NCBI GenBank assembly: GCA_963663615.1
Contig: OY760517.1
Coordinates: forward strand, 1,240,001 to 1,304,000
DNA length: 64,000 nucleotides
Direction of reading: 5' to 3'
Origin: G963663615 sp963663615
GTDB lineage: Bacteria; Bacteroidota; Ignavibacteria; Ignavibacteriales; Melioribacteraceae
Below are positions 43,754 through 52,947 of this stretch, piece by piece. Both the position numbers and the translations under genes were made by a program. The notes beneath the pieces are model-generated. The model did no database searches. It was not told where the DNA came from and saw only the letters and a program-made list of their open reading frames with translations. How positions within the stretch are numbered: the first letter of the stretch is position 1; every line of letters starts with the position of its first letter.

Positions 43754-46615
43754 ATGAAGAAAGTATTTTTCGTTTTTTTAATTTTATTTATTACTTCAGG
43801 AGTATTCGCACAGTCGAATCCGAATGAGGAGTTTCGTGCAACTTGGGTAATTACATGGGAATTTATTAATAGGAATTACACTGTTGAGCAAAACAAAGCT
43901 CTTATTCGTTCAATTCTTGATAAACATGTTGAAGCTAATATGAATGCAGTACTCTGGCAGGTACGTCAGGGTGGTACAGCTTACTATCAGTCATCGTATG
44001 AACCTTGGGGAAGTTATGCTGGTGGTGCATATCCGGGATTTGACCCGCTTGCTTATGCTGTTGAGGAAGCACATAAACGCGGAATGGAAATACATGCCTG
44101 GTTTAATACATTTCATATATCCTCTACTGTTTCTGGTTCTCCAGCTGTTTTACATCCGGAATGGATTTGTACCAATGTAGATGGTCAACCAATGACTTCT
44201 TACCGTTGTGCCTCACCGGGTATGAAAGCTGTTAGGGATTATACCGTAAATGTAGCGATGGAAATTGTACGTAATTACGATATAGATGGTTTCCACCTTG
44301 ATTATGTTCGCTGGAACGAATATGACGAAGATGATATGGAACCTAATAAACCAATGATCGACCAAGTTTCACTTTTGGATGGTGAAATACTCGCCAAAAA
44401 AGAAGTAGAAGGAAGATCGCCCAAGGGTTCAAAAAGATACTATTTCGATTCAGAGCATCCGGCAAGTGATGGTGTGCCGGAAGGTTTTAGTAACTGGGAC
44501 GACTGGAGAAGATGGTCTGTAACGCAGTTCGTTGAACAATTACATGATTCCATTCAGGCTGCCAAACCATGGGTAAGGCTTTCACCTGCAGCTTTGGGTA
44601 AACACCGTTCTGGTGGTACAAGTGGCTGGAATGGTTACTATATTGTATTCCAGGATGCTGGTAAGTGGTTCAGGGAAGGTTCTATTGATCAACTTACACC
44701 TATGCACTATCACTGGACTACTGGTTCCGGTTTTGTGGGTAATCTTATTTCTGACTGGAAACCATATATTCAGGATGGTATTGATGCAGGAAGACTTTAT
44801 TCTGTTGGTCCCGGTTCTTACATTCTTGATGAAAATGATATTTTTAGTAATCATGTTGATATCGTTAATAGTGTTAGAAATGTTGAATGGGCTGATGGAT
44901 TTCAGTTTTTTAGCTATGGTTCATGGGAAAATAATGATTACTGGGAAGTTGCAAACAAGAAATTCTTTAATCAAAAAACCAGAGTAAGAAATATTCTTGA
45001 TGTTCCGGTTAATTTTACCGTGGAAGTTGCTCTTGAAAAAATTGACTCACTAGAATATAATATTACAGTTACTCCTCCTGATACACTTTCTCAGGGATAT
45101 TGGTATGTTATATATCGCTCGGAAGATAATGAGCTTAATGTTGATGAAGATCAGATTATTAATATGACTTTCAGCAAGGATGAATATACTTACACAGATT
45201 TATTTAGCGATGCTTATAACTTTAATGGCACTTACCACTATTATGCTACAGTTATGAATCGTTATCAGAATGAATCTGCCGTATCAAATTCAGTTGAATC
45301 AGATACAGTTTCGTTGTATTTGCCATTGCCACTAACACCAACGTTCCTTTCTGCTGAAAATACCAGCGAAACAACTTTCGTTGTAAAATGTACCGAATCA
45401 GATTATGCTGAAGGTTATGCCGTGGCGTATGGCACAAATCCAAATGCACTTAACGATACAGCAAAATCGGAAACAAATATAATCAGAGTGTCAGGAATAA
45501 ACGCTAATACACCATATTTCTTCAAGGTACTTTCCTATAATTTAAGAGGTTATTCGGATGCTACCGAACAGTTGTTTGCAGCTGCTACAACTGGTGCTCC
45601 AGTAAAAGTGCTTGTTGTTAACGGTTTCGATCGTAGCACCAATACCCGTTTTGATTATGTTAAGGAGTATGCAAAACCAATTACCGAGTATGGTTATGGT
45701 TTCTCTTATGTGCTGAACGAAGCTATTTATGATGGTTATGTTTCGTTAACTGATTATGATATAGTTGTTTGGTTTGTTGGTGATGAGTCAACTGCTGATG
45801 ATACTTTTAATCCAAATGAACAAAATTATGTTAAAGCTTTCCTTAGAGCTGGTGGAAAACTATTTGTTTCAGGTGCTGAAATAGGTTGGGACCTTGAAGG
45901 CAGAACAAGTCATGCTACTACAAGTGATACAGATTTCTATCATAACTTCCTGAAAGCAAAATATATTTCAGATGCTCCTGGTGACCAGCAAGGTGTCTAT
46001 TATACAATGGAACCGGTTGCCGATGGTATTTTTAACGGCTTGGGTGATCTGAATTTTGATGATGGTTCCCACACCAGCTATGATGTTGACTGGCCTGATG
46101 CTATTGAACCACAGGGTGATGCTGTTGCAGGACTAGTATTTAAAGGTGCTCCAACTCCACAACATATAGGTGGAATTGCATTTGAAGGAACATTCCCGTC
46201 AGGAACAGAAGCAGGTAAACTGGTTTATCTTACTGTACCTTTTGAAACATTCTACACCGAATCAAATCGTATTGCTTTGATGGATAGAATACTTGATTTC
46301 TTTGCTGGAAACGTTAATGATATTAATGATGAGGATAATGGTATTACTGCAACTGATTACCAGTTAATGCAAAACTACCCTAACCCGTTTAACCCGGAGA
46401 CAACAATCCGTTTTGCCATTCCGGAAGCAGGGAATGTTAAGCTTGTTATCTACAATACACTTGGTGAAAAAGTAACCGAACTTGTAAATACTCATCTTTC
46501 AGCGGGTTATCATACCTATAATTTTAATGCTGAAAAACTATCTTCCGGTGTATATGTTTACCGTATTGAATCAGGTAAATTTACAGATACCAAAAAGATG
46601 ATGCTACTTAAATAA
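43754..46615 (+). CDS. GHL10-family secreted glycoside hydrolase with T9SS domain
   Basis: 953 aa. A signal peptide (to about 20) is followed by a DUF187/GHL10 barrel: EEFRATWVITWEFINRN, WQVRQGGTAYY, HAWFNTFH, and IDGFHLDYVRW near 180, whose acidic residues are the likely catalytic site. Fibronectin-III domains (about 425-615) come next. A class I GATase-like fold with YDIVVWFVGD (about 625-820) probably has no catalytic role. The T9SS sorting domain ends the protein with LMQNYPNPFNPETT and KKMMLLK. It is a surface enzyme for a complex glycan; substrate unknown. Its last codons and terminator are duplicated after the downstream T9SS gene. Confidence 0.85.
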   Translation: MKKVFFVFLILFITSGVFAQSNPNEEFRATWVITWEFINRNYTVEQNKALIRSILDKHVEANMNAVLWQVRQGGTAYYQSSYEPWGSYAGGAYPGFDPLAYAVEEAHKRGMEIHAWFNTFHISSTVSGSPAVLHPEWICTNVDGQPMTSYRCASPGMKAVRDYTVNVAMEIVRNYDIDGFHLDYVRWNEYDEDDMEPNKPMIDQVSLLDGEILAKKEVEGRSPKGSKRYYFDSEHPASDGVPEGFSNWDDWRRWSVTQFVEQLHDSIQAAKPWVRLSPAALGKHRSGGTSGWNGYYIVFQDAGKWFREGSIDQLTPMHYHWTTGSGFVGNLISDWKPYIQDGIDAGRLYSVGPGSYILDENDIFSNHVDIVNSVRNVEWADGFQFFSYGSWENNDYWEVANKKFFNQKTRVRNILDVPVNFTVEVALEKIDSLEYNITVTPPDTLSQGYWYVIYRSEDNELNVDEDQIINMTFSKDEYTYTDLFSDAYNFNGTYHYYATVMNRYQNESAVSNSVESDTVSLYLPLPLTPTFLSAENTSETTFVVKCTESDYAEGYAVAYGTNPNALNDTAKSETNIIRVSGINANTPYFFKVLSYNLRGYSDATEQLFAAATTGAPVKVLVVNGFDRSTNTRFDYVKEYAKPITEYGYGFSYVLNEAIYDGYVSLTDYDIVVWFVGDESTADDTFNPNEQNYVKAFLRAGGKLFVSGAEIGWDLEGRTSHATTSDTDFYHNFLKAKYISDAPGDQQGVYYTMEPVADGIFNGLGDLNFDDGSHTSYDVDWPDAIEPQGDAVAGLVFKGAPTPQHIGGIAFEGTFPSGTEAGKLVYLTVPFETFYTESNRIALMDRILDFFAGNVNDINDEDNGITATDYQLMQNYPNPFNPETTIRFAIPEAGNVKLVIYNTLGEKVTELVNTHLSAGYHTYNFNAEKLSSGVYVYRIESGKFTDTKKMMLLK

Positions 46616-46645
46616 GCAGAAAACCATATAGTGTATAAAATGAGT

Positions 46646-46672
46646 AGGGGCTAAATTTAGCCCCTATTTTTT
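46646..46672 (+). terminator. Terminator after GHL10 gene
   Basis: AGGGGCTAAATTTAGCCCCT is a perfect 20-bp palindrome followed by A and six Ts, 31 nt after the stop. The same sequence, with its flanks, recurs at 48848. Confidence 0.85.
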
Positions 46673-46743
46673 AATATATCAGCCAAAACATAAATTGATT
46701 AGTTGTATTTTTACTCCGGTATTATTTAGAAAATGGGCAAGTT

Positions 46744-48261
46744 ATGAAAAAAATATTAATCTTTTTTGTTATTGTTTTATCCAATTATGCATTTGGGCAG
46801 GCTTATGTGTGGGAGAAAATAAATCCAAACGTCTTTAATTCAGTTATTTGCATTAATAGTACGTTATGGGGAGTTGTTAGTGGTGATTCTATTATTTATA
46901 AATCTGAAGATATGGGTGTAAATTGGGAAATTCAAAGTAGCATCCAGGAGTTTCAAATATCTCAAATGTACAGTGACGGTACGCTAATTTGGTTATCAGG
47001 ACAAAATTCAGAAAAAGCAGCTTTTTCCTCAGATTATGGAGAGACCTGGAATATAAAACAAGTTGAAAGTAATATCGCGGTTTTTAGAATTGATAGTACT
47101 AATAATATTTATGCTGGTACGGTTGATGGCAATTTATATGTTTCAAGAAACAATGGAGATCAATGGACTAATATATATTCAAATCCGGGGAAAGCAATAA
47201 AAAATATTATCCCAGTTGATTCGTCAACTTTGTTTGCTGTGTATGAGGCGAAGAATATTTATAAGACTACTGATTCAGGAGAATTGTGGACCGATTATTC
47301 TTCCAATTTTATTAGCAATTCTGAATTAGGTGTGTTTGCTAACGGAATTCTATTTACATCTGGCAGGGGTATATATCCCAGCTTTGCAATTAGTGCCGAT
47401 ACAGGCAAAACATGGCATTACAGAATTCATGAGTATTTATCCGGATCGGTATTGGCAATTAACAATCAGGAATGTTATGCAGGTGGTCCAAATGTTTTTT
47501 CTACATCACTCGATACAAGCAATTTTACTCGTAGGGGAATGGGGGTGGCAAATAAAGATTTATATGGCATTATTTTTAAGGATAACTACATTTTTGTATA
47601 TTCTGATTTAGGCATTTTCCGAACAGATACATTATTTGAGCCAATTGCACCCAGGGATTTTATGCCGTTACAAGTTGGAAATAAATGGCAGTTTAAAAGA
47701 CATGGTTATGCATTAGGTGATTATTACAATTCAATTTTTACAAGGGTTGTAACAGATACAATTTGGAATTCCGGTAAGCTGTATTATAGATTTGGAGATG
47801 GAATTCAACCTGTGCGTTACGATACTTCCAGTAATAGATTATATAATCTATACAATAATTCTGAACATGAGTATATAGATTTTGATAACCCTCATGGATC
47901 AATGATAAGCATTAGATATAATGATAATATCTATCTTTCTGAAATATATGAAGATTCAATTGAAATCGTGGGGAAAAAATATCTTGAGAAATCAGTCTAT
48001 GTTCCAGGTTGGGAGACAGGGTATTATTCATTTACAACCGCTTATGCTTCCGGAATTGGATTTAGTAGTTTTTCTGAGAAAGAATATATGCCTGGAACGA
48101 GTTCATCCTTTTATATGGAACTTATTGATGTTCTACTTTATAATGAAGATGGAAGTATTAAGCTGCACCTTAATCCATACAGACCTGAGTTTAGAGATAT
48201 TACGTATAATACAAATGAAAATGGAACTGAAGTAACGCTACAAATATTCTCAAATAAATAA
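46744..48261 (+). CDS. N-terminal part of frameshifted T9SS surface protein
   Basis: 505 aa. A signal peptide (to about 19) is followed by a beta-propeller of BNR/sortilin-like blades (YKSEDMGVNWEIQ, FSSDYGETWNI, YVSRNNGDQWTN, ISADTGKTWHYR), about residues 20-300. A beta-sandwich region (MPLQVGNKWQFKRHGY) follows. The frame stops at TAA 48259-48261, but the expected continuation, NNWGMGYSYITDARIEYY, is present in another frame immediately after and carries the sorting domain. Probably one gene of about 690 codons broken by a 4-nt duplication (AAAT AAAT). As it stands, this half has no secretion signal for T9SS. The tandem paralogue at 48946 shows the intact architecture. Confidence 0.75.
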   Translation: MKKILIFFVIVLSNYAFGQAYVWEKINPNVFNSVICINSTLWGVVSGDSIIYKSEDMGVNWEIQSSIQEFQISQMYSDGTLIWLSGQNSEKAAFSSDYGETWNIKQVESNIAVFRIDSTNNIYAGTVDGNLYVSRNNGDQWTNIYSNPGKAIKNIIPVDSSTLFAVYEAKNIYKTTDSGELWTDYSSNFISNSELGVFANGILFTSGRGIYPSFAISADTGKTWHYRIHEYLSGSVLAINNQECYAGGPNVFSTSLDTSNFTRRGMGVANKDLYGIIFKDNYIFVYSDLGIFRTDTLFEPIAPRDFMPLQVGNKWQFKRHGYALGDYYNSIFTRVVTDTIWNSGKLYYRFGDGIQPVRYDTSSNRLYNLYNNSEHEYIDFDNPHGSMISIRYNDNIYLSEIYEDSIEIVGKKYLEKSVYVPGWETGYYSFTTAYASGIGFSSFSEKEYMPGTSSSFYMELIDVLLYNEDGSIKLHLNPYRPEFRDITYNTNENGTEVTLQIFSNK

Positions 48262-48268
48262 TTGGGGT

Positions 48269-48817
48269 ATGGGATATTCGTATATCACCGATGCCAGAAT
48301 TGAGTATTATATTAGTGGTAATGATAACTCTGTAGATACAGTGAGTATTCCCTTGGAAGTTAGTGAAACCACCGATCTTTATTCAATAGAAATACCATAC
48401 GATATTAAGTCGGTACAACAAGGTGATAAACTTCATATCAGATATTTTGCAAAAGACAATTCGCTTATCCCTAATGAAGTATGCTACCCTGCCAACGACT
48501 GGTTTATATATGATTATAATATAGTTGGTGTTAAAAGTAACGATAATAATCCTTACAACTATGGTCTTAACCAAAACTATCCTAATCCTTTTAATCCCGA
48601 GACTACTTTTAAATTTAGTTTAAAGGAAGCGGGCAATACAAAACTTGCGGTTTACAATATCTTGGGGCAGGAAGTGGCTATTCTGGTTAATAATAATTTG
48701 TCGGCAGGTAATCATGAAATTAAGTTTGATGCATCAGCATTAACTTCAGGTATGTATGTTTACCGTATTGAATCTGGCAGTTTTACAGATACGAAAAAGA
48801 TGTTGCTACTTAAATAA
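48269..48817 (+). CDS. C-terminal part of the frameshifted T9SS protein
   Basis: 182 aa from an internal Met; no ribosome site precedes it, so separate translation is doubtful. A beta-sandwich (DARIEYYISGNDNSVDTV, YFAKDNSLIPNE) aligns in pattern to the paralogue's region with IVATDNSLQEHRS. A T9SS sorting domain follows: GLNQNYPNPFNPETTFKF and the KKMLLLK end. It belongs to the gene starting at 46744. Its 3' end is identical to that of the GHL10 gene upstream over 71 bp. Confidence 0.7.
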   Translation: MGYSYITDARIEYYISGNDNSVDTVSIPLEVSETTDLYSIEIPYDIKSVQQGDKLHIRYFAKDNSLIPNEVCYPANDWFIYDYNIVGVKSNDNNPYNYGLNQNYPNPFNPETTFKFSLKEAGNTKLAVYNILGQEVAILVNNNLSAGNHEIKFDASALTSGMYVYRIESGSFTDTKKMLLLK

Positions 48818-48847
48818 GCAGAAAACCATATAGTGTATAAAATGAGT

Positions 48848-48875
48848 AGGGGCTAAATTTAGCCCCTATTTTTTT
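48848..48875 (+). terminator. Second copy of the duplicated terminator
   Basis: The palindrome AGGGGCTAAATTTAGCCCCT is followed by ATTTTTTT. The block 48804-48874, including the last codons of the upstream gene, is identical to 46602-46672. Confidence 0.85.
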
Positions 48876-48945
48876 ATGCATGGAATGAATATTACAAAAA
48901 CTATCATTATATTAATTCTAAACATATAGGGTAAATAGGCAAGTT

Positions 48946-51066
48946 ATGAAAAAACTAATTGTATTGTTCCTGTTATTCATAGCAATAACTATATCAGGGC
49001 AGGATTATTATTGGCAAAAAGTATCCGATAATGTTTTTTCCTCGACAGCTCTTGATGATGAAGGTTCTCTTTATGGAGTTAATCCGGGCGATACTGTTAT
49101 TTTCAAGTCAGAAGACAAAGGAAATTCATGGTATGAGCTACCTTCAATATTTGGTAGGGAAATACATAGAATTAGGTTCCATAATAGTAAATTATTCGCA
49201 ATTCCATACTACTCAAATGTACATCAACTTTATTACACGGAAAATAATGGAGTTACATGGGATTCACTTGAAATTCCCTATTATATTAGTGAGTTCAGGT
49301 TTAATGGAAATGACATTTATATGTCAGATTATGATATAAATATTTATCGAATAAAGAATTATACCGAGCCGGTAGAGACTATTTTTAATGAAAGTTCGGA
49401 ATCAATGCGTAATTATTTTGTTGTAAATGAAAATGAAATATACATATTCCCAATCAGGGAAGTTGTTTATTATACCAGCGATGGCGGAAATCTTTGGTAT
49501 GATATTACAGAACAGTTGAATGTCGATTCTTATAAGTTTAATTGTTCTGCAATTGATTCTAATGGTAATCGCTATATATTTAATACTTATGAAAGTGATG
49601 CTTATAAAAGTTCAGATAACGGAAACACATGGATGGATATTAGTGCGGGTATGAGTTTTGCTGCAAGGGGAGCTAAAGTTTATGGTAATACTCTGTTTGC
49701 ATGGAATGGTTATTGGCTGTATGAATATAATATATCGACCAACAAGTGGAGTTTGATTAGCAGATTTGATTCGAGAGGAGAACTGAAAGAGTTCTATAAG
49801 TATAATGATGCTTATTATGCTTTTACTGATAAGGGCGTATTTGTTGCTGATAGAGAAGAACCGGTGTACCCAAATAATTATATGCCGTTAAAGGTTGGAA
49901 ACAGATGGAGTTACAGAGTTACCGATAACAACGGTACAACCATTGTTGAAAGAGAAGTAACCGGTACAAAAACAGTTGCCGGTATAACCTATTATAACAT
50001 AAGCAACCTTAATTATTCTCTTGGTTATAACAGACAGCAAAATAAACTATTCAGTCTAAAGAATACATTTATGAAGCTGATCTGCGATTTTAGTTTACCT
50101 GTCGATGCTGTTTTCGAGAATATTCGTACTTCAAATACTGATACAACTTATTCAATAATCGAAAAAAAAGATACGCTTTCCAATATAGTTGTAAATTCAA
50201 GGGGGTATAAGGTTAGGTATGGTTTTGAAGATTCCTTTAGCAGATATTCACAATATTATACTTCCTTTGATTACAATTACTTTACACCAGGCATTGGTTT
50301 ATCCGAAAGTATAATTGTGGATTGGATGGGTGATACTACCAGATACGAATTATTTGATGCCTTGATAATTGATGAAGACGGTAATAAGAGTTATCCACTA
50401 AGTAATAGCGGACCAGTAATTACTGAAGTTGAGGAATTACAGTTATCCAGCGATTCAAACAAGGTAAAGGGAAGCTTTAAGGTTAGGCATCCGTTTAATC
50501 TTCTAAAAGATGATGAAATAATACTAAATTATACAAATAATGTATATGCTGAGTATTTCTATTCGCATGATAGTGATACCTCCGATGTTTTTATTTCGGA
50601 GATGGAATATTCTAAAATTGATGGATTAGCCAGATTACTATTGTTAATTAATTCGTCATATGTGCAGTCAGGATACAAACTTAACTGTCGAATAGTTGCT
50701 ACTGATAATTCATTGCAGGAACATAGAAGCATATATCCTGATGAGGGATACCTTAAATTTGATTTAAGTTCTAGCGATGTTGAAGTAATTGATGAGGATG
50801 TAAGTTCCTATCAGCTTCAACAAAACTATCCAAACCCTTTTAATGCAAGCACTTTAATACAGTTTAGTATAACACAAAACGAAACAGTTATTCTTGAAGT
50901 GTTTAATTCAATTGGTGAGAAGATTACTACACTGGTTAACAGCGAATTCTCGGAGGGAGATTATAGGGTAACATTTGATGCAACTTATCTTACATCCGGA
51001 ATATACTATTACAGAATAACGGCTGGTAGCTTTACAGATACCAAAAAGATGATACTGTTAAAGTAG
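48946..51066 (+). CDS. T9SS-exported beta-propeller surface protein
   Basis: 706 aa, the intact paralogue of the broken gene just upstream; both starts share GGCAAGTTATGAAAAAA. A signal peptide (about 1-18) is followed by BNR/sortilin-like blades (FKSEDKGNSWYEL, YTENNGVTWDSL, YTSDGGNLWYDI, YKSSDNGNTWMD). A second beta-rich region (MPLKVGNRWSYRVT) comes next, then a Big-type domain and a sorting domain (LQQNYPNPFNASTL, KKMILLK). It is probably a cell-surface adhesin or binding protein; ligand unknown. Confidence 0.75.
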   Translation: MKKLIVLFLLFIAITISGQDYYWQKVSDNVFSSTALDDEGSLYGVNPGDTVIFKSEDKGNSWYELPSIFGREIHRIRFHNSKLFAIPYYSNVHQLYYTENNGVTWDSLEIPYYISEFRFNGNDIYMSDYDINIYRIKNYTEPVETIFNESSESMRNYFVVNENEIYIFPIREVVYYTSDGGNLWYDITEQLNVDSYKFNCSAIDSNGNRYIFNTYESDAYKSSDNGNTWMDISAGMSFAARGAKVYGNTLFAWNGYWLYEYNISTNKWSLISRFDSRGELKEFYKYNDAYYAFTDKGVFVADREEPVYPNNYMPLKVGNRWSYRVTDNNGTTIVEREVTGTKTVAGITYYNISNLNYSLGYNRQQNKLFSLKNTFMKLICDFSLPVDAVFENIRTSNTDTTYSIIEKKDTLSNIVVNSRGYKVRYGFEDSFSRYSQYYTSFDYNYFTPGIGLSESIIVDWMGDTTRYELFDALIIDEDGNKSYPLSNSGPVITEVEELQLSSDSNKVKGSFKVRHPFNLLKDDEIILNYTNNVYAEYFYSHDSDTSDVFISEMEYSKIDGLARLLLLINSSYVQSGYKLNCRIVATDNSLQEHRSIYPDEGYLKFDLSSSDVEVIDEDVSSYQLQQNYPNPFNASTLIQFSITQNETVILEVFNSIGEKITTLVNSEFSEGDYRVTFDATYLTSGIYYYRITAGSFTDTKKMILLK

Positions 51067-51087
51067 CAAGTCCTATTTGAAATAAAT

Positions 51088-51115
51088 GGGAGATAAATTT
51101 AAGACGTTATCTCCC
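51088..51115. terminator. Terminator between convergent genes
   Basis: A perfect 9-bp stem GGGAGATAA/TTATCTCCC with a 10-nt loop lies 21 nt past the T9SS gene stop and 15 nt from the end of the convergent small gene. It could serve both strands, although a clear T-tract is lacking. Confidence 0.5.
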
Positions 51116-51130
51116 TTGTCGCTTTATTAT

Positions 51131-51328
51131 CTACATCTTATCTTTTTCAACACCCGCTTCTTTTTTCATTTCCATTTTTTTCTTCATCTTATCGTGTTTC
51201 ATACCACTTTTCATTTCTTTCTCCATTACTCTTTGCATTGTGGCAACCTGTTCCTTAAAGGATTGTGCTGAAATACTTAGTGTAACTAATAAAAGTAATG
51301 CAGTAGTAAGGATAGTTATTTTTTTCAT
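51131..51328 (-). CDS. Small secreted Met/Lys-rich protein
   Basis: 65 aa. A clear signal peptide (MKKITILTTALLLLVTLSISAQ) is followed by a mature part of about 43 residues that is almost all Lys, Met, Glu and His (MKSGMKHDKMKKKMEMKKEAG). An AAGGAG ribosome site lies 6 nt before the ATG. Met-rich tails of this kind occur in copper-handling periplasmic proteins, but no metal gene is nearby, so a role is only a guess. Confidence 0.65.
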   Translation of the reverse strand: MKKITILTTALLLLVTLSISAQSFKEQVATMQRVMEKEMKSGMKHDKMKKKMEMKKEAGVEKDKM

Positions 51329-51553
51329 GGTAACTCCTTATGATTTATTGATATAGGGCTAGTTGTTATGATTCCAAGATACGAATAATGATAATTTAAA
51401 CAATGTTGACTTAATGTTGTGTTTGGTGGTTTAGCCTCTGTGCAGGGGGTTAGAGAAATGCATTTGTTTTTACATCAAAATATTTTGTAATGATATATAA
51501 CTTTTAATTATTTTGGTGCCAGAGGATTTCTTAAAATAAAAAGAGGTAATACC

Positions 51554-52228
51554 ATGTTAAAAAGGATAACTGTACTCGTATTCATTCTATTATCATTTCA
51601 ATTATTCGCTCAGGATAATACCTTCAAACCAAAAATTTCAGACTCCTACGCACTTATGTTTCAGGTTAGTGAACTAAATCTTGATAGTTACAACGGGGCA
51701 ACAATAAGTGGCAAATACCATTTTAAAAATCAGGATGCAATAAGAGCTTATTTAAGTCTTTACGGTACAAGCAACGAAACAAATGAAGACGTTACTTATG
51801 AGTATGATTATTATAATGATACTTCAAGCAAGCGAGAACATGAATCATTGGAACTAAAAATAGGTGCTCAATATTTGTTTTATACCAAACCATTAAATGA
51901 AGTTGCTTTCTATTATGGAAGTGGGTTATTCTATAACTATAGTGGGTATAATGATGTTAATGAAAATAGAACAATAGGTCTTGATCAAATTGATCGTGAT
52001 GAGGATGTTAAGAATCAATCACTTATTGGTTTGGATATAGTAGTAGGTGCTGACTGGTTTCTTAGGAATAACCTGAGTATTTCATTTGAGTACGGATGTT
52101 ATTTTTATTACCAGTGGGATAACAGAGATACACCCAAAAATAATGGATCGTATGTATCAAAATATGAATTTAGCGAAGTTGGTATTAACTATTCTAATGC
52201 TAAGTTAGGTCTCTCACTTTATTTCTAA
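51554..52228 (+). CDS. Outer-membrane beta-barrel protein
   Basis: 224 aa. A signal peptide (to about 20) is followed by alternating amphipathic strands typical of an 8-stranded OmpW/OmpA-like barrel, ending with an aromatic residue (GLSLYF). The sequence VVGADWFLRNNLSISFEYGC is repeated in its neighbour. It probably sits in the outer membrane; function unknown. It is followed 29 nt later by its paralogue. Confidence 0.75.
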   Translation: MLKRITVLVFILLSFQLFAQDNTFKPKISDSYALMFQVSELNLDSYNGATISGKYHFKNQDAIRAYLSLYGTSNETNEDVTYEYDYYNDTSSKREHESLELKIGAQYLFYTKPLNEVAFYYGSGLFYNYSGYNDVNENRTIGLDQIDRDEDVKNQSLIGLDIVVGADWFLRNNLSISFEYGCYFYYQWDNRDTPKNNGSYVSKYEFSEVGINYSNAKLGLSLYF

Positions 52229-52257
52229 AAATAAAACATGAATAAGTGGAGATAAAA

Positions 52258-52929
52258 ATGAAAAATAAAATATTAATATTGTTATTGTTGGGGTTTGTTA
52301 CTCTCCTCAATGGGCAGGATAGTTTAAGTACAGCAGAAATTTCAGGGCGTAATACATTGATGTTTCAGGTGCAAACGCTGAACCTTATTAAATTCAAAGG
52401 TGCGGCAATTGCATATAAGTATCATTTTGAAAACAGGGATGCATTAAGGTTTAGAATTGCCTACCGTCGGTTCAAAGATGATGATAGCAGAAAAGTTATT
52501 GTAGCAGATACGCTTCAGAACGGATTAGAATCCAATTCTGAGACAAACTTTCTGAATCTTGTAATTGATTACCTCTTTTATAGTAAGGTATCAGATGATA
52601 TTACATTTTACTATGGAGCAGGACTCTATGGGGGATTTAATCTATGGGATACGGATAATCACAGGGGACCACAAAACTCAAATTCTTATGATCATGTGGG
52701 TTCATCGAAACAATATCTCGGAGGTATCAATGGTATTATAGGTGCTGACTGGTTTTTGCGGGATAATTTTAGTTTAACATTCGAATATACCATTTCAGCT
52801 TATTATAGATATACTGAAAACACTAACGAATATTTAAATATTGATGACTCAAGAAATCGTAAATCGGAGAGTTATACCAGTAGTATTGGTAATCCTTATG
52901 TTACACTCGGTATTTCATGGTATTTTTAA
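52258..52929 (+). CDS. Outer-membrane beta-barrel protein, tandem paralogue
   Basis: 223 aa from ATG at 52258, chosen because GGAG sits 6 nt upstream; an in-frame GTG at 52246 overlaps that site. A signal peptide is followed by MFQVQTLNLIKFKGAAIAYKYHF and IIGADWFLRDNFSLTFEY, parallel to the preceding gene, and an aromatic C-terminus (GISWYF). A tandem duplicate. The SIMPL-domain gene follows 18 nt later, so the three are likely one operon. Confidence 0.75.
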   Translation: MKNKILILLLLGFVTLLNGQDSLSTAEISGRNTLMFQVQTLNLIKFKGAAIAYKYHFENRDALRFRIAYRRFKDDDSRKVIVADTLQNGLESNSETNFLNLVIDYLFYSKVSDDITFYYGAGLYGGFNLWDTDNHRGPQNSNSYDHVGSSKQYLGGINGIIGADWFLRDNFSLTFEYTISAYYRYTENTNEYLNIDDSRNRKSESYTSSIGNPYVTLGISWYF

Positions 52930-52947
52930 TTTAATTTTGGAGTTGTT

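Noticed and set aside
52246..52257. GTG start for the second barrel gene
   Set aside because: The GGAG ribosome site overlaps this codon and is correctly spaced for the ATG at 52258.
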